A stretch of DNA of 25,673 nt from Mageeibacillus sp. UBA1243 (GTDB lineage: Bacteria; Bacillota; Clostridia; UBA1212), in contig DBWH01000055.1 of assembly GCA_002308595.1 (NCBI GenBank), positions 20,493 through 46,165 of the forward strand, given 5' to 3'. Under the pieces are notes generated by a model, which was given only the letters and a program-made list of their open reading frames with translations, was not told where the DNA came from and did not search any database. A program made the translations under genes and the position numbers. This document shows, in pieces, positions 1-8,842 of this stretch (the stretch's first letter is position 1; each line of letters starts with the position of its first letter).

Positions 1-1064
1 TTGACGGCGTTCTCGCACAGGGTGCTTATCAGTCTGCGCACAGCCTGCTCGTCGCCGCAGAGAGTGAGGTTTTCCTCCGCGTTTACAATCAGGTTTTTGC
101 CGTTGAACTCCGCCATACCCGCAAACGGAGCGGCGACGTCCTCAACCACGTTCGAGAGATTGAACTCGCTGCGCTCAAGGTGGGAATCAGCCTCATCCAT
201 ACGCGAAAGATAAATCAGCTCATTGACGAGCTTGCGCATATTTGATACCTGCTTCTGCGTGCCGTAAATCCACTCGTTTTGACCTATATCCATCGAAAGG
301 ATATCCATATTTGCCGAAATGACCGTGAGAGGAGTTTTGAGCTCGTGCGAGGCATCGGCAATGAATCGCTTCTGGCTGTCCCACGCTTCCTGCACAGGCT
401 TCATGCTGAGAGAGGCGAGCCTGATGCTGATGAGGGCAATGAAAACCATGATGACAACGTCCGCGCATATAGTGGCGGTGACGGTGTTCTTAATCGTTTT
501 GACGGTTTCGGCGCGGCTTGTGAAGGCAATCGCGGTGCCCCTGAAAGTCGATTTTTTCGAGAAGGCGAGGTCGTCGTTGCCTATCTTGATGACGCCGCTG
601 CTCATGCCGGATGATTCGATTTTGTCGAGGGCGGTTTCGAGCATGTCGTCGTCCATTGAGGCGAAGAATTCCCTCTTCTGGATGATGCTGCCTTCACTGT
701 CAAGAAGAACAGCAAAGGCGGCTCCGTCGATGGTGTTCGGGAGTGCATTGCCGTCAAACCCGCGCGGATTATCCTCTCGCTGCGTTATTTCGCCGTCGGG
801 GAGGGGTGGGACGGTGCCGTCGGGTGTGGATTCGGGGTCGGTGTAGAACTCGCCCCAGCGCTTCTGGTTGTTTCCGAAGACCCATTTGATCTCCATGTTC
901 GGCGCCTCGGAGACGTATCTGATGGCGACATTGAGCCTCGACTGAAGCTTCGAATTTGCGCTGTTTGACGCAAGAACACATATTCCGATGCTCACGGCTG
1001 CAAGAAGCACGCCGACGAATATTAAGTTTGTCAGAACGATTTTATTCCGTAGCTTTCTTAGCAT
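1..1064 (-). CDS. Sensor histidine kinase (3' end beyond window)
   Basis: This is the membrane sensor kinase of a two-component system, expected to autophosphorylate and pass phosphate to the adjacent regulator. Reading the minus strand from ATG at 1064 gives about 354 codons without a stop. There is a first membrane segment near residues 9-28 and an extracytoplasmic sensor region to about residue 185. A second membrane segment lies around 189-212, followed by an H-box with SHELKTPLT, where H240 is the predicted phospho-acceptor. The frame leaves the window at the start of the N-box (CENAV), so the ATP-binding half (N, G1, F, G2) is missing only because of the window edge. The start lies inside the last 23 bases of the response regulator, which implies translational coupling. 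The sensor domain has no recognisable family, so the stimulus is unknown. Confidence 0.9.
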   Translation of the reverse strand, partial: MLRKLRNKIVLTNLIFVGVLLAAVSIGICVLASNSANSKLQSRLNVAIRYVSEAPNMEIKWVFGNNQKRWGEFYTDPESTPDGTVPPLPDGEITQREDNPRGFDGNALPNTIDGAAFAVLLDSEGSIIQKREFFASMDDDMLETALDKIESSGMSSGVIKIGNDDLAFSKKSTFRGTAIAFTSRAETVKTIKNTVTATICADVVIMVFIALISIRLASLSMKPVQEAWDSQKRFIADASHELKTPLTVISANMDILSMDIGQNEWIYGTQKQVSNMRKLVNELIYLSRMDEADSHLERSEFNLSNVVEDVAAPFAGMAEFNGKNLIVNAEENLTLCGDEQAVRRLISTLCENAV

Positions 1065-1734
1065 TGGCGGTCTCCAGCATGTATCCCTTTTTCTTGTAAG
1101 ATGCGATCGTGTATTCGGACTGAATGAAGCTGAGTTTTTTGCGGACGAAGCTCATGTATGCCTCGACGTTTGAGTCGCCCGCGTCGGAGTTGAAGCCCCA
1201 GACCTTGGTGATGAGCTCCTCCTTGGAGACGGGGACGTTTTTCCTGAGGAGCAGAAGCTTCAGAATCTCGGCCTCCTTGTAGTTTAGGTTGATGCTCTTG
1301 CCGTTTTTCGAAATCTCGTTTACGGACGAGTTGAACGTGAAATCGCCGAACTCTGTGACCTCGGCAAGCACTTCCGTATAACGCCTCGTAAGAGCCCTGA
1401 TTCTTGCGAGCAGCTCGTTGGGGGAGAACGGTTTTGTCATGTAGTCGTCCGCGCCGCTGTCAAGGCCGGTGATCTTGTCCTTGATGGTGTCCTTGGCGGT
1501 GAGCATGATGATGGGAGTGCTGACGGAGCTTTCGCGCAGCTTTTTCGCGACGGTCATACCGTCCATTTTCGGAAGCATGACGTCAAGAATGATCACGTCG
1601 TAAATGCCGCTGAGCGCGTAGTCAAGGCCGTCCTGACCGTCGGCGACCGTGTCAACCATGTATTTCTTTTCCTCGAGTATCTGCTTGAGGGCTTTTGCCA
1701 GCCTGAGCTCGTCCTCAACTATAAGAATCTGCAT
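1042..1734 (-). CDS. OmpR/PhoB-family response regulator
   Basis: This 230-aa DNA-binding regulator is the partner of the overlapping kinase. The receiver domain (residues 1-118) has the acidic pair E7/D8, phospho-acceptor D51 in IILDVMLP, T79 in MLTAKD and K101 in YMTKPF, all standard. A winged-helix output domain occupies about residues 125-222, ending with the typical YKKKGYML wing. The start is supported by AGGAG seven bases upstream. It is transcribed away from the alpha-galactosidase, with a good promoter on the same strand at 1844-1873. Targets cannot be read from the sequence. Candidates are the divergent sugar hydrolase and the O-acetylation or transport genes downstream, but no paired operator repeats were found to prove that. 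Confidence 0.95.
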   Translation of the reverse strand: MQILIVEDELRLAKALKQILEEKKYMVDTVADGQDGLDYALSGIYDVIILDVMLPKMDGMTVAKKLRESSVSTPIIMLTAKDTIKDKITGLDSGADDYMTKPFSPNELLARIRALTRRYTEVLAEVTEFGDFTFNSSVNEISKNGKSINLNYKEAEILKLLLLRKNVPVSKEELITKVWGFNSDAGDSNVEAYMSFVRKKLSFIQSEYTIASYKKKGYMLETANAKKATE

Positions 1735-1843
1735 AAGAAAACTCCTTCCGAAATCCTGGACCGGCGATGCTTCAACGGGCCCCGTGCCCGCATATCATTT
1801 ATGCGAAAGGCGCTTTTATACGCTGAAGATTACCGGTGTCTAC

Positions 1844-1873
1844 ATTATAGCGCATTTGCTGAAAAAATGCCAA
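1844..1873 (-). promoter_or_regulatory. Sigma-A promoter of the two-component genes
   Basis: On the minus strand there is TTGGCA (1873-1868), an 18-bp spacer and TATAAT (1849-1844). This matches the consensus at 5/6 and 6/6. It would give a leader of about 100 nt before the regulator start at 1734. That leader includes a small inverted repeat, GCATA/TATGC, around 1790-1805. Confidence 0.65.
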
Positions 1874-1938
1874 AATAAAACTTCCGTAACGGCGCCTGAA
1901 ACCGTCATGTCCGCAGGTCCTTTGACGAACACGCCAAT

Positions 1939-2010
1939 GTGCCCCGGGGCGCCGCGCATCCTGCACCCCGGGGCGCCGTGCCTCCCGCGCCCCGGAGCGC
2001 CCCTTGCGGC
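1939..2010. repeat. Three tandem 24-bp GC-rich repeats
   Basis: Three back-to-back 24-bp units (1939-1962, 1963-1986, 1987-2010) share a core of CCCCGGGGCGCC, or CCCCGGAGCGCC in the third. They lie in the divergent intergenic region between the regulator and the alpha-galactosidase. The third copy overlaps the putative -35 of the alpha-galactosidase promoter. Each core is itself nearly palindromic (CCCCGGGG). They could be regulator binding sites or simple slippage repeats. No convincing gene was found in this 425-bp gap (1735-2159). Confidence 0.7.
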
Positions 2011-2032
2011 AAACTCTTTTTTGTGGTATAAC
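2004..2032 (+). promoter_or_regulatory. Candidate promoter of the alpha-galactosidase gene
   Basis: TTGCGG (2004-2009), a 17-bp spacer and TATAAC (2027-2032). The -10 is good and the -35 is weak, so an activator may be needed. The third 24-bp repeat covers the -35 hexamer. Confidence 0.45.
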
Positions 2033-2159
2033 CCCTTGTAAAAGCAAACGCGCGGCTTTGCGGCGGCAAAAGCGCCTGCGGCAGTTCAACCCAAGGAAAG
2101 CCGCGCCGTTTAACGCAAACCGCGCAAAACCACAGAAAGATCATTTTTCCGGAGGCCCC

Positions 2160-4220
2160 ATGGACAATATCGCTGCGACAAAAGACGATTTCAGCCTGAA
2201 TGAAAACGTGTTCCGCTTTGACGGCAGGGACTTTTCATCCGTTCCGATCTCGTTTACCTACAACGGAACAGACTTCAGAGGAATACCGGAGTTGTTCTCG
2301 CCCGCCGTGACGGAAATCAGGGCAGACCTCGGCGCGGGCAAAAAGACAACCGTTATATCGGGGCGCAGCGAGGACGGCCTTGAAGTCGTGGCGCATTTTA
2401 ACGAATACGATAACTTCCCCGTCTGCGAGTGGCTGTTCTTCTTCAGCAACGCGGGACAGGTCAAGCACAAACCGTTCGGCGGCGAGGAGATACAGCTCTC
2501 CGCAATCGACGCCGACGCGGCCGAAAACACCGGAATACTTGAGAATATCAAAGTCGGCGACAGGGTCATCAAGGGCTCAAACCCCGTTCTGTACCACGGC
2601 AACGGCGACACCTGCACCGATGAAGGCTATGAAATGACGAAAGACCCCGTTGACAGGGAGCTTGTGTATGCGCCGCTTTTCGGCGTGTCATGCTGCGGCG
2701 CGTCCCCTTACTTCAGGCTCATTTTTGACGAGTGGTGCGTTAACGTTGCCGTCGGCTGGCCGGGAGGCTGGGAGGCGGGCTTCACACCCGAAGAGGGCGG
2801 CGTGAGGGTCTACGCAAAGCAGAAGAACTTTAGGGCATACCTGAAGCCGGGCGAGACCGTGAGGACTCCGAGACTCACGCTGATGTGTTCCGTTGGCGGT
2901 GAGGACAGAAGCAGAAACATGTGGAGGCGATGGATGTTCGCGCACATCGTGCCGAAGTTTGAGGAGAGGCCAATCAGGCCGCTTCACTGCCTGCACACGT
3001 GGATGATTGACGGCAAGGAGGAGTTCACCGGTGTCACCGAGAAAAACCAGCTTTTTGCCATTGACGAGTACCTGAGAAAGGGTCTGAGACCTGACGTGTG
3101 GTGGATTGACGCGGGATGGTACCCCTGCGACGGACACTGGGTGGTCACCGGAAACTGGTGGCCGAACCCCGAAAACTTCCCCGACGGACTCGCCAAGGTA
3201 GGCGAAAAGTGCAACGAAAACGGCATAGCGCTCCTGCTCTGGTTTGAACTTGAGAGGGTGCACGTCGACACCTGGCTTGACAAAAACCACCCCGAGTGGA
3301 TAATCCGCGAGCCCGACGAGGGCAGAATGAACGTCCCGTCGTTCAACCTTCTTAACCTTGGCGATCCCGAGTGCCTGAACTGGGCGATTGAGACGATCGA
3401 CGGCATTATAAAAGAGGCGGGGGTTAAGATTTACCGCCAGGACTTCAATTTTGCACCCGCCAATGCATGGAGGAGCAAAGACGAAAAGGACCGCGACGGA
3501 ATGACGGAGAACGCGCACATCGTCGGCTACCTGAAGCTCTGGGACAGCCTGCTGGAGAGAAATCCGGGCCTTTTGATCGACTCGTGCTCGTCGGGCGGAA
3601 GGCGGAACGACCTTGAAACGATGAGGCGTGCGGTGCCTTTCCACTATACAGACGTCGGCTACGGTGTACACCCCGTAAAGCAGAAGCAGCACAGGATGAT
3701 GTTCGAGTGGATACCGTATTTCAGAGCCCACGCGCAGAACTGGGACGACGAAAACGGAGACTATACGCCGGGTGCTCACAGGCCGATTGACGAGTTCGCG
3801 TACCACTGTGCGATGGCACCGGCTCTGACGTCAATGATCGAATACTACGACAGCGAGGAGCTATTCTCGCTCGGAATCAAAATGACAAAGCTCTGGAGGC
3901 GCGCGGCAGCGTACATGATCGCGGGCGACTACTACCCGCTCACCGAGTGCAGAAAGTCAAACGAAGATTACTACGCAATGCAGTTTGCAAGGCCCGAAGA
4001 GGGCGACGGCTTCGTACAGGTGGTCAGAAACACCAAGGCGGAGGCGGAGGAGTTCACACTTAAGCTCAACGTCGACGCCGACGCCGTCTACACGCTTGAG
4101 GACGGCGAGACCGGCGAGCGATTCAACGTAAACGGCGAAGACCTGAAGAACGGCTTCAGCGTAGATATACCTAAAAGAAGCGGAATTCTGCTGTTCTATA
4201 AAAAGGCCGGCGAGCAGTGA
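2160..4220 (+). CDS. Alpha-galactosidase-like glycoside hydrolase (GH36/GH27 clan)
   Basis: This is a predicted retaining glycosidase that removes terminal alpha-galactose (for example from raffinose- or galactomannan-type oligosaccharides), 686 aa. The start is ATG at 2160 with CGGAGG just upstream; the reading frame is open further 5', but that stretch has no ribosome site and crosses the promoter. It has an N-terminal beta-sandwich (about residues 1-270) and a TIM barrel beginning near WWIDAGWYPCDG (D317). The probable nucleophile is D428 in YRQDFNFAP. The DSCSSGGRR motif follows, and D498 in YTDVGYG is the probable acid/base. A C-terminal beta domain closes the protein. There is no signal peptide, so it should act in the cytoplasm on imported sugars. 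The RQDFN nucleophile motif differs from the KWDMN of classic GH36 enzymes, so substrate specificity is uncertain. Confidence 0.85.
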   Translation: MDNIAATKDDFSLNENVFRFDGRDFSSVPISFTYNGTDFRGIPELFSPAVTEIRADLGAGKKTTVISGRSEDGLEVVAHFNEYDNFPVCEWLFFFSNAGQVKHKPFGGEEIQLSAIDADAAENTGILENIKVGDRVIKGSNPVLYHGNGDTCTDEGYEMTKDPVDRELVYAPLFGVSCCGASPYFRLIFDEWCVNVAVGWPGGWEAGFTPEEGGVRVYAKQKNFRAYLKPGETVRTPRLTLMCSVGGEDRSRNMWRRWMFAHIVPKFEERPIRPLHCLHTWMIDGKEEFTGVTEKNQLFAIDEYLRKGLRPDVWWIDAGWYPCDGHWVVTGNWWPNPENFPDGLAKVGEKCNENGIALLLWFELERVHVDTWLDKNHPEWIIREPDEGRMNVPSFNLLNLGDPECLNWAIETIDGIIKEAGVKIYRQDFNFAPANAWRSKDEKDRDGMTENAHIVGYLKLWDSLLERNPGLLIDSCSSGGRRNDLETMRRAVPFHYTDVGYGVHPVKQKQHRMMFEWIPYFRAHAQNWDDENGDYTPGAHRPIDEFAYHCAMAPALTSMIEYYDSEELFSLGIKMTKLWRRAAAYMIAGDYYPLTECRKSNEDYYAMQFARPEEGDGFVQVVRNTKAEAEEFTLKLNVDADAVYTLEDGETGERFNVNGEDLKNGFSVDIPKRSGILLFYKKAGEQ

Positions 4221-4243
4221 GTGAACCGTCCGAAAGCAGATAA

Positions 4244-4273
4244 TTGAAGCAGCTTCAGCACATCTTTTATACA
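4244..4273 (+). promoter_or_regulatory. Weak candidate promoter before hslO
   Basis: TTGAAG (4244-4249), an 18-bp spacer and TATACA (4268-4273), only 15 bases before the start codon. The -35 lies within the odd palindrome TGAAGCAGCTTCA. If transcription started here the leader would be very short, so readthrough from upstream is equally possible. Confidence 0.25.
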
Positions 4274-4287
4274 ACGGAGAAAACCAA

Positions 4288-5199
4288 ATGAACAACGTAA
4301 CGTCTGACAATGACATAATGATCACCGCGACCGCCGCAAACGGCTTCGTGAGGATGATCGCATGCAGTTCAACAAGAACCTGCGAGGAGGCGAGGCGCAT
4401 CCACGGCACCTCGGCAGTCGCAACTGCGGCACTCGGAAGGTCTTTGACGGCCGCCGCGCTCATGTCAAGTCAGCTCAAAAACGAGACGGATTCGATAACA
4501 CTTAACATATGCGGCAGGGGCCCCCTCGGAAGCATTCTGTGCGTCTCTGACGTACACGCCAACGTCCGCGGCTACGTCGCAAACCCGGCCGCGGACCTTC
4601 CGCTCAGGGAGAGCGACGGAAAGCTTGACGTCGGCGGCGCTGTCGGCAAGGGCTTCCTTCGCGTCATCAAGGACCTTTCGCTGAAGGAGCCCTACGTCGG
4701 CACGAGCGCTCTTGTGAGCGGCGAGATTGCCGACGACCTGTCGTACTACTTCGTGACGTCCGAACAGGTGCCGTCAAGCGTCGCCCTCGGCGTCAGGATC
4801 ATCGGCGATGAGAGCGGCAAAGAGCCCTTTATCGTTGAACACGCGGGCGGCTTCATCCTGCAGCTCATGCCGGGCGCGGAGGACGAGCTTATCGATCAGC
4901 TGGAGGCAAGGGTTAAGTTCATGCCGAGCGTCACGACGCTCCTCTCTGCCGGCGCGACCGTGACCGATATCGTCGAGGACGTGCTGAAGGGCTTTTCTCC
5001 GGAAATAAAGGAGAAAAAAACGTTTGCGTACAAGTGCGGCTGCACGCGCGGCAGGATGCTTGAGGCGCTTTCCGCTATAGGCCGCGCGGACCTGACCGAA
5101 ATCTACAACGACGGCAAGGGCGCCGAGCTCTGCTGCCACTTCTGCAACAAAAAGTACAGCTTCAGCACGGAAGAGATCGGAGAGCTGCTCGGCGTATGA
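4288..5199 (+). CDS. hslO: Hsp33 redox-regulated chaperone
   Basis: This cytosolic holdase is activated by oxidation. The length (303 aa) is normal for the family. The C-terminal zinc-binding redox switch is intact: C250-x-C252 (KCGCTRG) and C283-x2-C286 (CHFC), with an extra cysteine at 282. The N-terminal domain carries the family pattern around ATAANGFVRMIACSS, then the GxGPLGSILCVSD and LPLRESDGKLDVGGAVG stretches. GGAG precedes the start at a normal distance. It sits between an alpha-galactosidase and an acetylation module with no evident functional tie. Its promoter is unclear. Confidence 0.96.
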   Translation: MNNVTSDNDIMITATAANGFVRMIACSSTRTCEEARRIHGTSAVATAALGRSLTAAALMSSQLKNETDSITLNICGRGPLGSILCVSDVHANVRGYVANPAADLPLRESDGKLDVGGAVGKGFLRVIKDLSLKEPYVGTSALVSGEIADDLSYYFVTSEQVPSSVALGVRIIGDESGKEPFIVEHAGGFILQLMPGAEDELIDQLEARVKFMPSVTTLLSAGATVTDIVEDVLKGFSPEIKEKKTFAYKCGCTRGRMLEALSAIGRADLTEIYNDGKGAELCCHFCNKKYSFSTEEIGELLGV

Positions 5200-5263
5200 C
5201 ATTGGCGGCAGGCTGAGCCTGTAACACGGACGTGACAAACCAATCTGATAACGATAATCTTCC

Positions 5264-5293
5264 TTGACAGGGGCGCGGGCCTTAGGGTAAAAT
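5264..5293 (+). promoter_or_regulatory. Promoter of the O-acetylation pair
   Basis: TTGACA (5264-5269), an 18-bp spacer and TAAAAT (5288-5293), giving a leader of about 45 nt before the MBOAT start at 5343. The -35 is perfect and the -10 is 5/6. The segment after the -35 (GGGGCGCGGGCC) is unusually GC-rich. Confidence 0.65.
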
Positions 5294-5342
5294 CAAGGTC
5301 CAGGCAAAACTAACCAGACAACTCTGACTCGGAAGGTATATT

Positions 5343-6875
5343 ATGGAATTCGCATCGGTACTTTTCATAGAACTGTTCCTGCCGGTTGTTCTTATCGTGT
5401 ATTACCTGCTCGGCTTCGTAAAGGCTGAGCGGATAAGGATGACCCTCAGAAACAGTTTTCTGCTGTTTGCAAGCCTGCTGTTCTACGCGTTCGGCGGCAT
5501 CAGAGAGCTTTTCATCTTCACCGCGATCATCGCAATAAACTTCATTGCCGGTTTCGTGATGGGAAAGATCAGACCGGAGAAGAAGGGCGCGAGGAGGGCA
5601 GTCTTCCTGACTTCTCTGCTCCTCGACATTGTGACGCTGATCGTTTTCAAGTACACCGCGACCGTTGTCAACTTTGTTGACGTTGTCAGGAAGGGGAGCG
5701 GCGTAAAGGACGCCCTGGAGGGACTTCTGCGGTTTGACGGCAGCGGATTCTTCAGCCTTGCCGTGCCGCTTGCGATTTCGTTCTTCATTTTCCAGGCGAT
5801 TTCCTACATTTCCGACGTTTACTATAACAAAATCAAGCCGACCAAGAACTTCCTTACGTTCTCGCTCTACATGACGCTGCTCTGCCAGCTCACGCAGGGC
5901 CCGATCATGCGCTTCGGCAACCTTGGCGGTCAGATTGAGAACAGAGACCACTCGCTCGATCAGTTCGTGTACGGCATGAAGCGCTTTGTGTACGGTCTTG
6001 CCAAAAAGGTGCTTATCGCCAATGTGGCCGCCGAGCAGGTCAAGATCATTTTCGCGACAAGCGTAGACCGGGTGAAGGACACACCGACTCTCTTCGTCAA
6101 CGTCAGCGAGATGGGCGCTCCTATAGCATGGCTCGGTCTCATACTTTTCACAATCCAGATTTACTACGATTTTTCGGGCTACACCGACATGGCAATAGGC
6201 GTCGGCAGCATGCTCGGCTTCAAGATCGACGAAAACTTCAACTACCCTTACACATCGCTCTCCGTGCAGGAATTCTGGCGCAGGTGGCACATCTCACTGT
6301 CGTCGTGGTTCAAGGATTACGTGTATATTCCCCTTGGCGGCAGCAGGTGCAGCAAGGCGAGGGCATGCCTTAACGTGGGCATCGTTTTCCTCCTGACGGG
6401 CGTATGGCACGCGAGTGCGGGTCTTTTCACGTTTGTCATCTGGGGCCTGATTTTCGTCGTCGCAAGCATTGTCGAGAGGCTTTTCCTCGGAAATCTCCTT
6501 AAAAAGAACCCCGTAAAGCCCCTCAACTGGATCTACACGATGCTCGTCGTCATGATCGGCTGGGTATTCTTCAGGGCGGAGAACCTTGATTATGCCGGCA
6601 AGTTCATCGGCCAGCTCTTCTGCTTCCACGGCTCTGTCGCGGAAAGGCCGCACTACGTTCTTGACTATCTGTCGGTCAAGGTGGTTCTCGCGCTCGTGCT
6701 CGGCATCCTTCTCTCGGGCTTCCTCCAGAGGCTCCTGACGCGTCCGCACGAAAAAATCGCCAATAAGCTTCCCTTCAGAATCGTCGAGCTCGTCTTTATC
6801 ATTTTCGTATTCGCGGTCTGCATGATCGAGGTTGTCGGAGGCTCCTTCGCCTCGTCAATCTATCTCAAGTTCTGA
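5343..6875 (+). CDS. MBOAT-family O-acyltransferase (AlgI/PatA/DltB-like)
   Basis: This is a polytopic membrane protein of 510 aa, the usual AlgI-like length. It is predicted to move acetyl groups across the membrane for O-acetylation of a surface or secreted polysaccharide. Visible family marks are YYDFSGYTDMAIG, NFNYPY, the FWRRWHISLSSWFKDYVYIPLGG block with its conserved histidine, and FLLTGVWHAS with the second, catalytic-type histidine. About ten hydrophobic segments are spread over the chain. Start: ATG at 5343 after GGAAGG. It is followed 15 nt later by the AlgJ/X-like gene, the standard partner. Which polymer is acetylated cannot be read here; no glycosyltransferases are in the window. 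Confidence 0.93.
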   Translation: MEFASVLFIELFLPVVLIVYYLLGFVKAERIRMTLRNSFLLFASLLFYAFGGIRELFIFTAIIAINFIAGFVMGKIRPEKKGARRAVFLTSLLLDIVTLIVFKYTATVVNFVDVVRKGSGVKDALEGLLRFDGSGFFSLAVPLAISFFIFQAISYISDVYYNKIKPTKNFLTFSLYMTLLCQLTQGPIMRFGNLGGQIENRDHSLDQFVYGMKRFVYGLAKKVLIANVAAEQVKIIFATSVDRVKDTPTLFVNVSEMGAPIAWLGLILFTIQIYYDFSGYTDMAIGVGSMLGFKIDENFNYPYTSLSVQEFWRRWHISLSSWFKDYVYIPLGGSRCSKARACLNVGIVFLLTGVWHASAGLFTFVIWGLIFVVASIVERLFLGNLLKKNPVKPLNWIYTMLVVMIGWVFFRAENLDYAGKFIGQLFCFHGSVAERPHYVLDYLSVKVVLALVLGILLSGFLQRLLTRPHEKIANKLPFRIVELVFIIFVFAVCMIEVVGGSFASSIYLKF

Positions 6876-6890
6876 TCGGAGGTGTCATCG

Positions 6891-8783
6891 ATGAACAAAA
6901 AAGTTGCAAATACAGTCTTTTCAATCGTTGCCGTATGCATCTTTGCGGTCATTCTGGCGCTGCCGTGGATACTGTCGCTCGCGGGACTCGACAAGGGCAA
7001 ACCAAACGAAAACAGAGAGCTTGCGACGTTCCCGACAGAGTTTTCGAACGATTACCTCGCCAAGCTCAACACTTACATGAACGACCACTCGCCGATGCGT
7101 AAAACGCTTCTTGCTTTTAAGCAGAGCGTTGACGAGAAGGCGCAGACATATTATACGAACCTCGTTGAACCTATATACGCGATGCTCGAGGAAAAAGCCA
7201 ATCCTTCAACTCCGGCACCGGCGACACCGGGTCCCGGCGAGACTCTGAATCCGGGTGAGACAGGCGAGATTCCTCCCGAAAACACGCCCGACTTCGGCGG
7301 CCTTTTCGGCGACGAGACCGAGGAACCGACCGAAGAGCAGCCGACGCCCGTTCCGGAGACCGATACACCTGCCCCGACGGACACACCGACTCCTACTCCC
7401 ACAACGACTCCGACTGCAACTCCAACGCCTACACTGACGCCCGGCGGAACGGTTTCTCCCGGCGGCGATGAGACCCCGACACCCGCGGACACGCCTACAC
7501 CGACTCCGACCGCAACACCTACACCCACACCGACTCCGACTCCCACACCGACTCCGGAGCCCTGTCAGCACACTTTCGGCAAGACAAAGGTGACGAAACA
7601 GGCCGACTGCATCCATAAAGGAACCGGCGAGCAGGTCTGCACGAAGTGCGGCGAGAAACAGACGGTGGAAATCGCGGCGCTCGGCCACAGCTACAGCGTA
7701 ATCAGAACGCAGCAGGCGTCCTTTGCGCACGACGGCTATTCGCTTGAAAAGTGCTCAAGATGCGGCACCGCCAATGTCAAAGACGTTGTCTACAGGACAA
7801 GCGTTCCCGATTTCTTCAAAAACCAGAAGAGAATAACCTACAGCGGCTCAGGCTTTAAGGGTATGCACGACTGGTACTTCTATGCAGGGGACAACAGCGT
7901 TGACTATTTCGAAGGAAACAATGTGCTCACGGACGAAGAATACGACTACTGGATGAAGACGTACGAGGCTCTGCACGAGGAGTGCGAGAAGAGAGGCATT
8001 GCCGTCGTCTACCTGATTCCGCCGAACAAGGAACAGGTCTATGCGGAGTACATGCCGTCAGGGCTTAAGATCACGTCCAACTCCGCAAAACGCCAACCCG
8101 TTTTCGTGCAGTATTTAAAGGACCACAACAGTCCCATCAGGTATCTGTATCCGATCCAGGAACTCAAAACCGCCAAGATCCTCTATGAGACATACTACCA
8201 GCAGGATACACACTGGAACGAAGTCGGCGGCTTTGTCGCGGCCATGCAGATATGCAAACTGATCGGCGTGCCGACGACACCCATCCAGAACGTCGGCGTT
8301 TCGACCTTTGACAGTAGCGGAGGCGACCTTGTCAGCCTCGGCGTCGGCAGCGCAACGACTTACACCTGCTATTCGATAAGCTACAAGCCCGACGTTTCGT
8401 ACACCACGACGTACTACACAAACACAGTCACCTCCGCAGGTTACGACAATCCCACGTCCGAACTGAGAGTTCATGAGTCGACTGTAAACAACAACAGAAA
8501 GTGCGTCATCATCGGCGACTCTTTCAGGCACTCTCTCGCGCCTTTCCTCGCCAAGGATTTCAGGAAAGTCACCGTCGCGCACAGGGGAGACTTCAACACG
8601 ATCTCAAAGAGCAAGAAAACCGACAACGGCGCCGTCGTCAACTGCGGCAGACCTATAATACAGGACGCGCTCTCCGAGCTTAAAACAGGAGACGTTCTCA
8701 TTGTCATGGCCGTCGAAAGATACGACTCCGCCAATGTCTCAATGGCGGAGACCATCACCGACTTCATGAGGAATCTGCCCTGA
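6891..8783 (+). CDS. AlgJ/AlgX-like (DHHW/SGNH) O-acetylation protein with PT linker
   Basis: This is the extracellular partner of the upstream MBOAT protein, 630 aa. I chose ATG at 6891 (GGAGG eight bases upstream) over GTG at 6882, which lies on the ribosome site. Parts in order: an N-terminal membrane anchor (about residues 8-31); the family entry motif NRELATFP and a D-H-S-P-M-R stretch; a Pro/Thr-rich linker (about 104-224); a Cys/His segment starting at C225 (CQH, CTKC, LGHSY, CSRC), like repeats in gut Firmicutes surface proteins; then an SGNH-like domain with DTHW (D439, H441) and GDSF (D543, S544). These last residues fit the AlgX/AlgJ catalytic set. The linker and Cys insertion between the entry motif and the catalytic domain are unusual compared with AlgJ. 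Confidence 0.85.
   Translation: MNKKVANTVFSIVAVCIFAVILALPWILSLAGLDKGKPNENRELATFPTEFSNDYLAKLNTYMNDHSPMRKTLLAFKQSVDEKAQTYYTNLVEPIYAMLEEKANPSTPAPATPGPGETLNPGETGEIPPENTPDFGGLFGDETEEPTEEQPTPVPETDTPAPTDTPTPTPTTTPTATPTPTLTPGGTVSPGGDETPTPADTPTPTPTATPTPTPTPTPTPTPEPCQHTFGKTKVTKQADCIHKGTGEQVCTKCGEKQTVEIAALGHSYSVIRTQQASFAHDGYSLEKCSRCGTANVKDVVYRTSVPDFFKNQKRITYSGSGFKGMHDWYFYAGDNSVDYFEGNNVLTDEEYDYWMKTYEALHEECEKRGIAVVYLIPPNKEQVYAEYMPSGLKITSNSAKRQPVFVQYLKDHNSPIRYLYPIQELKTAKILYETYYQQDTHWNEVGGFVAAMQICKLIGVPTTPIQNVGVSTFDSSGGDLVSLGVGSATTYTCYSISYKPDVSYTTTYYTNTVTSAGYDNPTSELRVHESTVNNNRKCVIIGDSFRHSLAPFLAKDFRKVTVAHRGDFNTISKSKKTDNGAVVNCGRPIIQDALSELKTGDVLIVMAVERYDSANVSMAETITDFMRNLP
7341..7559 (+). repeat. Low-complexity Pro/Thr-coding repeat
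   Basis: Short degenerate repeats of the CCNACN type encode runs of Pro-Thr within the AlgJ/X-like gene, in two blocks (about 7366-7440 and 7471-7559) split by a Gly/Pro-rich spacer. It reads as an extended wall-spanning or O-glycosylatable linker. Such tracts often change length between strains. Confidence 0.85.
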
Positions 8784-8804
8784 CAAAACAGCTAAACAGT
8801 TTAA

Positions 8805-8842
8805 GACCGGCGCGGCTCAACCATCAAAGGGCCGCGCCGGTC
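8805..8842 (+). terminator. Terminator hairpin after the O-acetylation pair
   Basis: A perfect 12-bp inverted repeat: GACCGGCGCGGC at 8805-8816 and its exact complement at 8831-8842, with a 14-nt loop. It begins 21 bases after the stop codon. The U-tract is poor (TCCGCTATAT), so it may be a non-canonical intrinsic terminator or an RNA 3'-end stabiliser. Confidence 0.65.

Noticed and set aside
1649..2041. Plus-strand open frame across the regulator start and the intergenic repeats
   Set aside because: It overlaps the regulator start antisense and mostly translates the 24-bp repeats (PGAP units). No ribosome site.
2688..3806. Long open frame on the minus strand inside the alpha-galactosidase gene
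   Set aside because: It is antisense to a gene with clear catalytic motifs, has no ribosome site, and gives a low-complexity Val/Arg-rich translation. Codon bias of the true gene keeps the opposite frame open.
5310..6290. Minus-strand open frame opposite the MBOAT gene
   Set aside because: Charged, His/Glu-rich nonsense translation with no domain. It is a shadow of the MBOAT coding frame.
7341..7559. Short repeats that could suggest a CRISPR array
   Set aside because: Units are degenerate, in frame with a coding sequence and encode Pro-Thr; there are no constant repeats with unique spacers and no cas genes.
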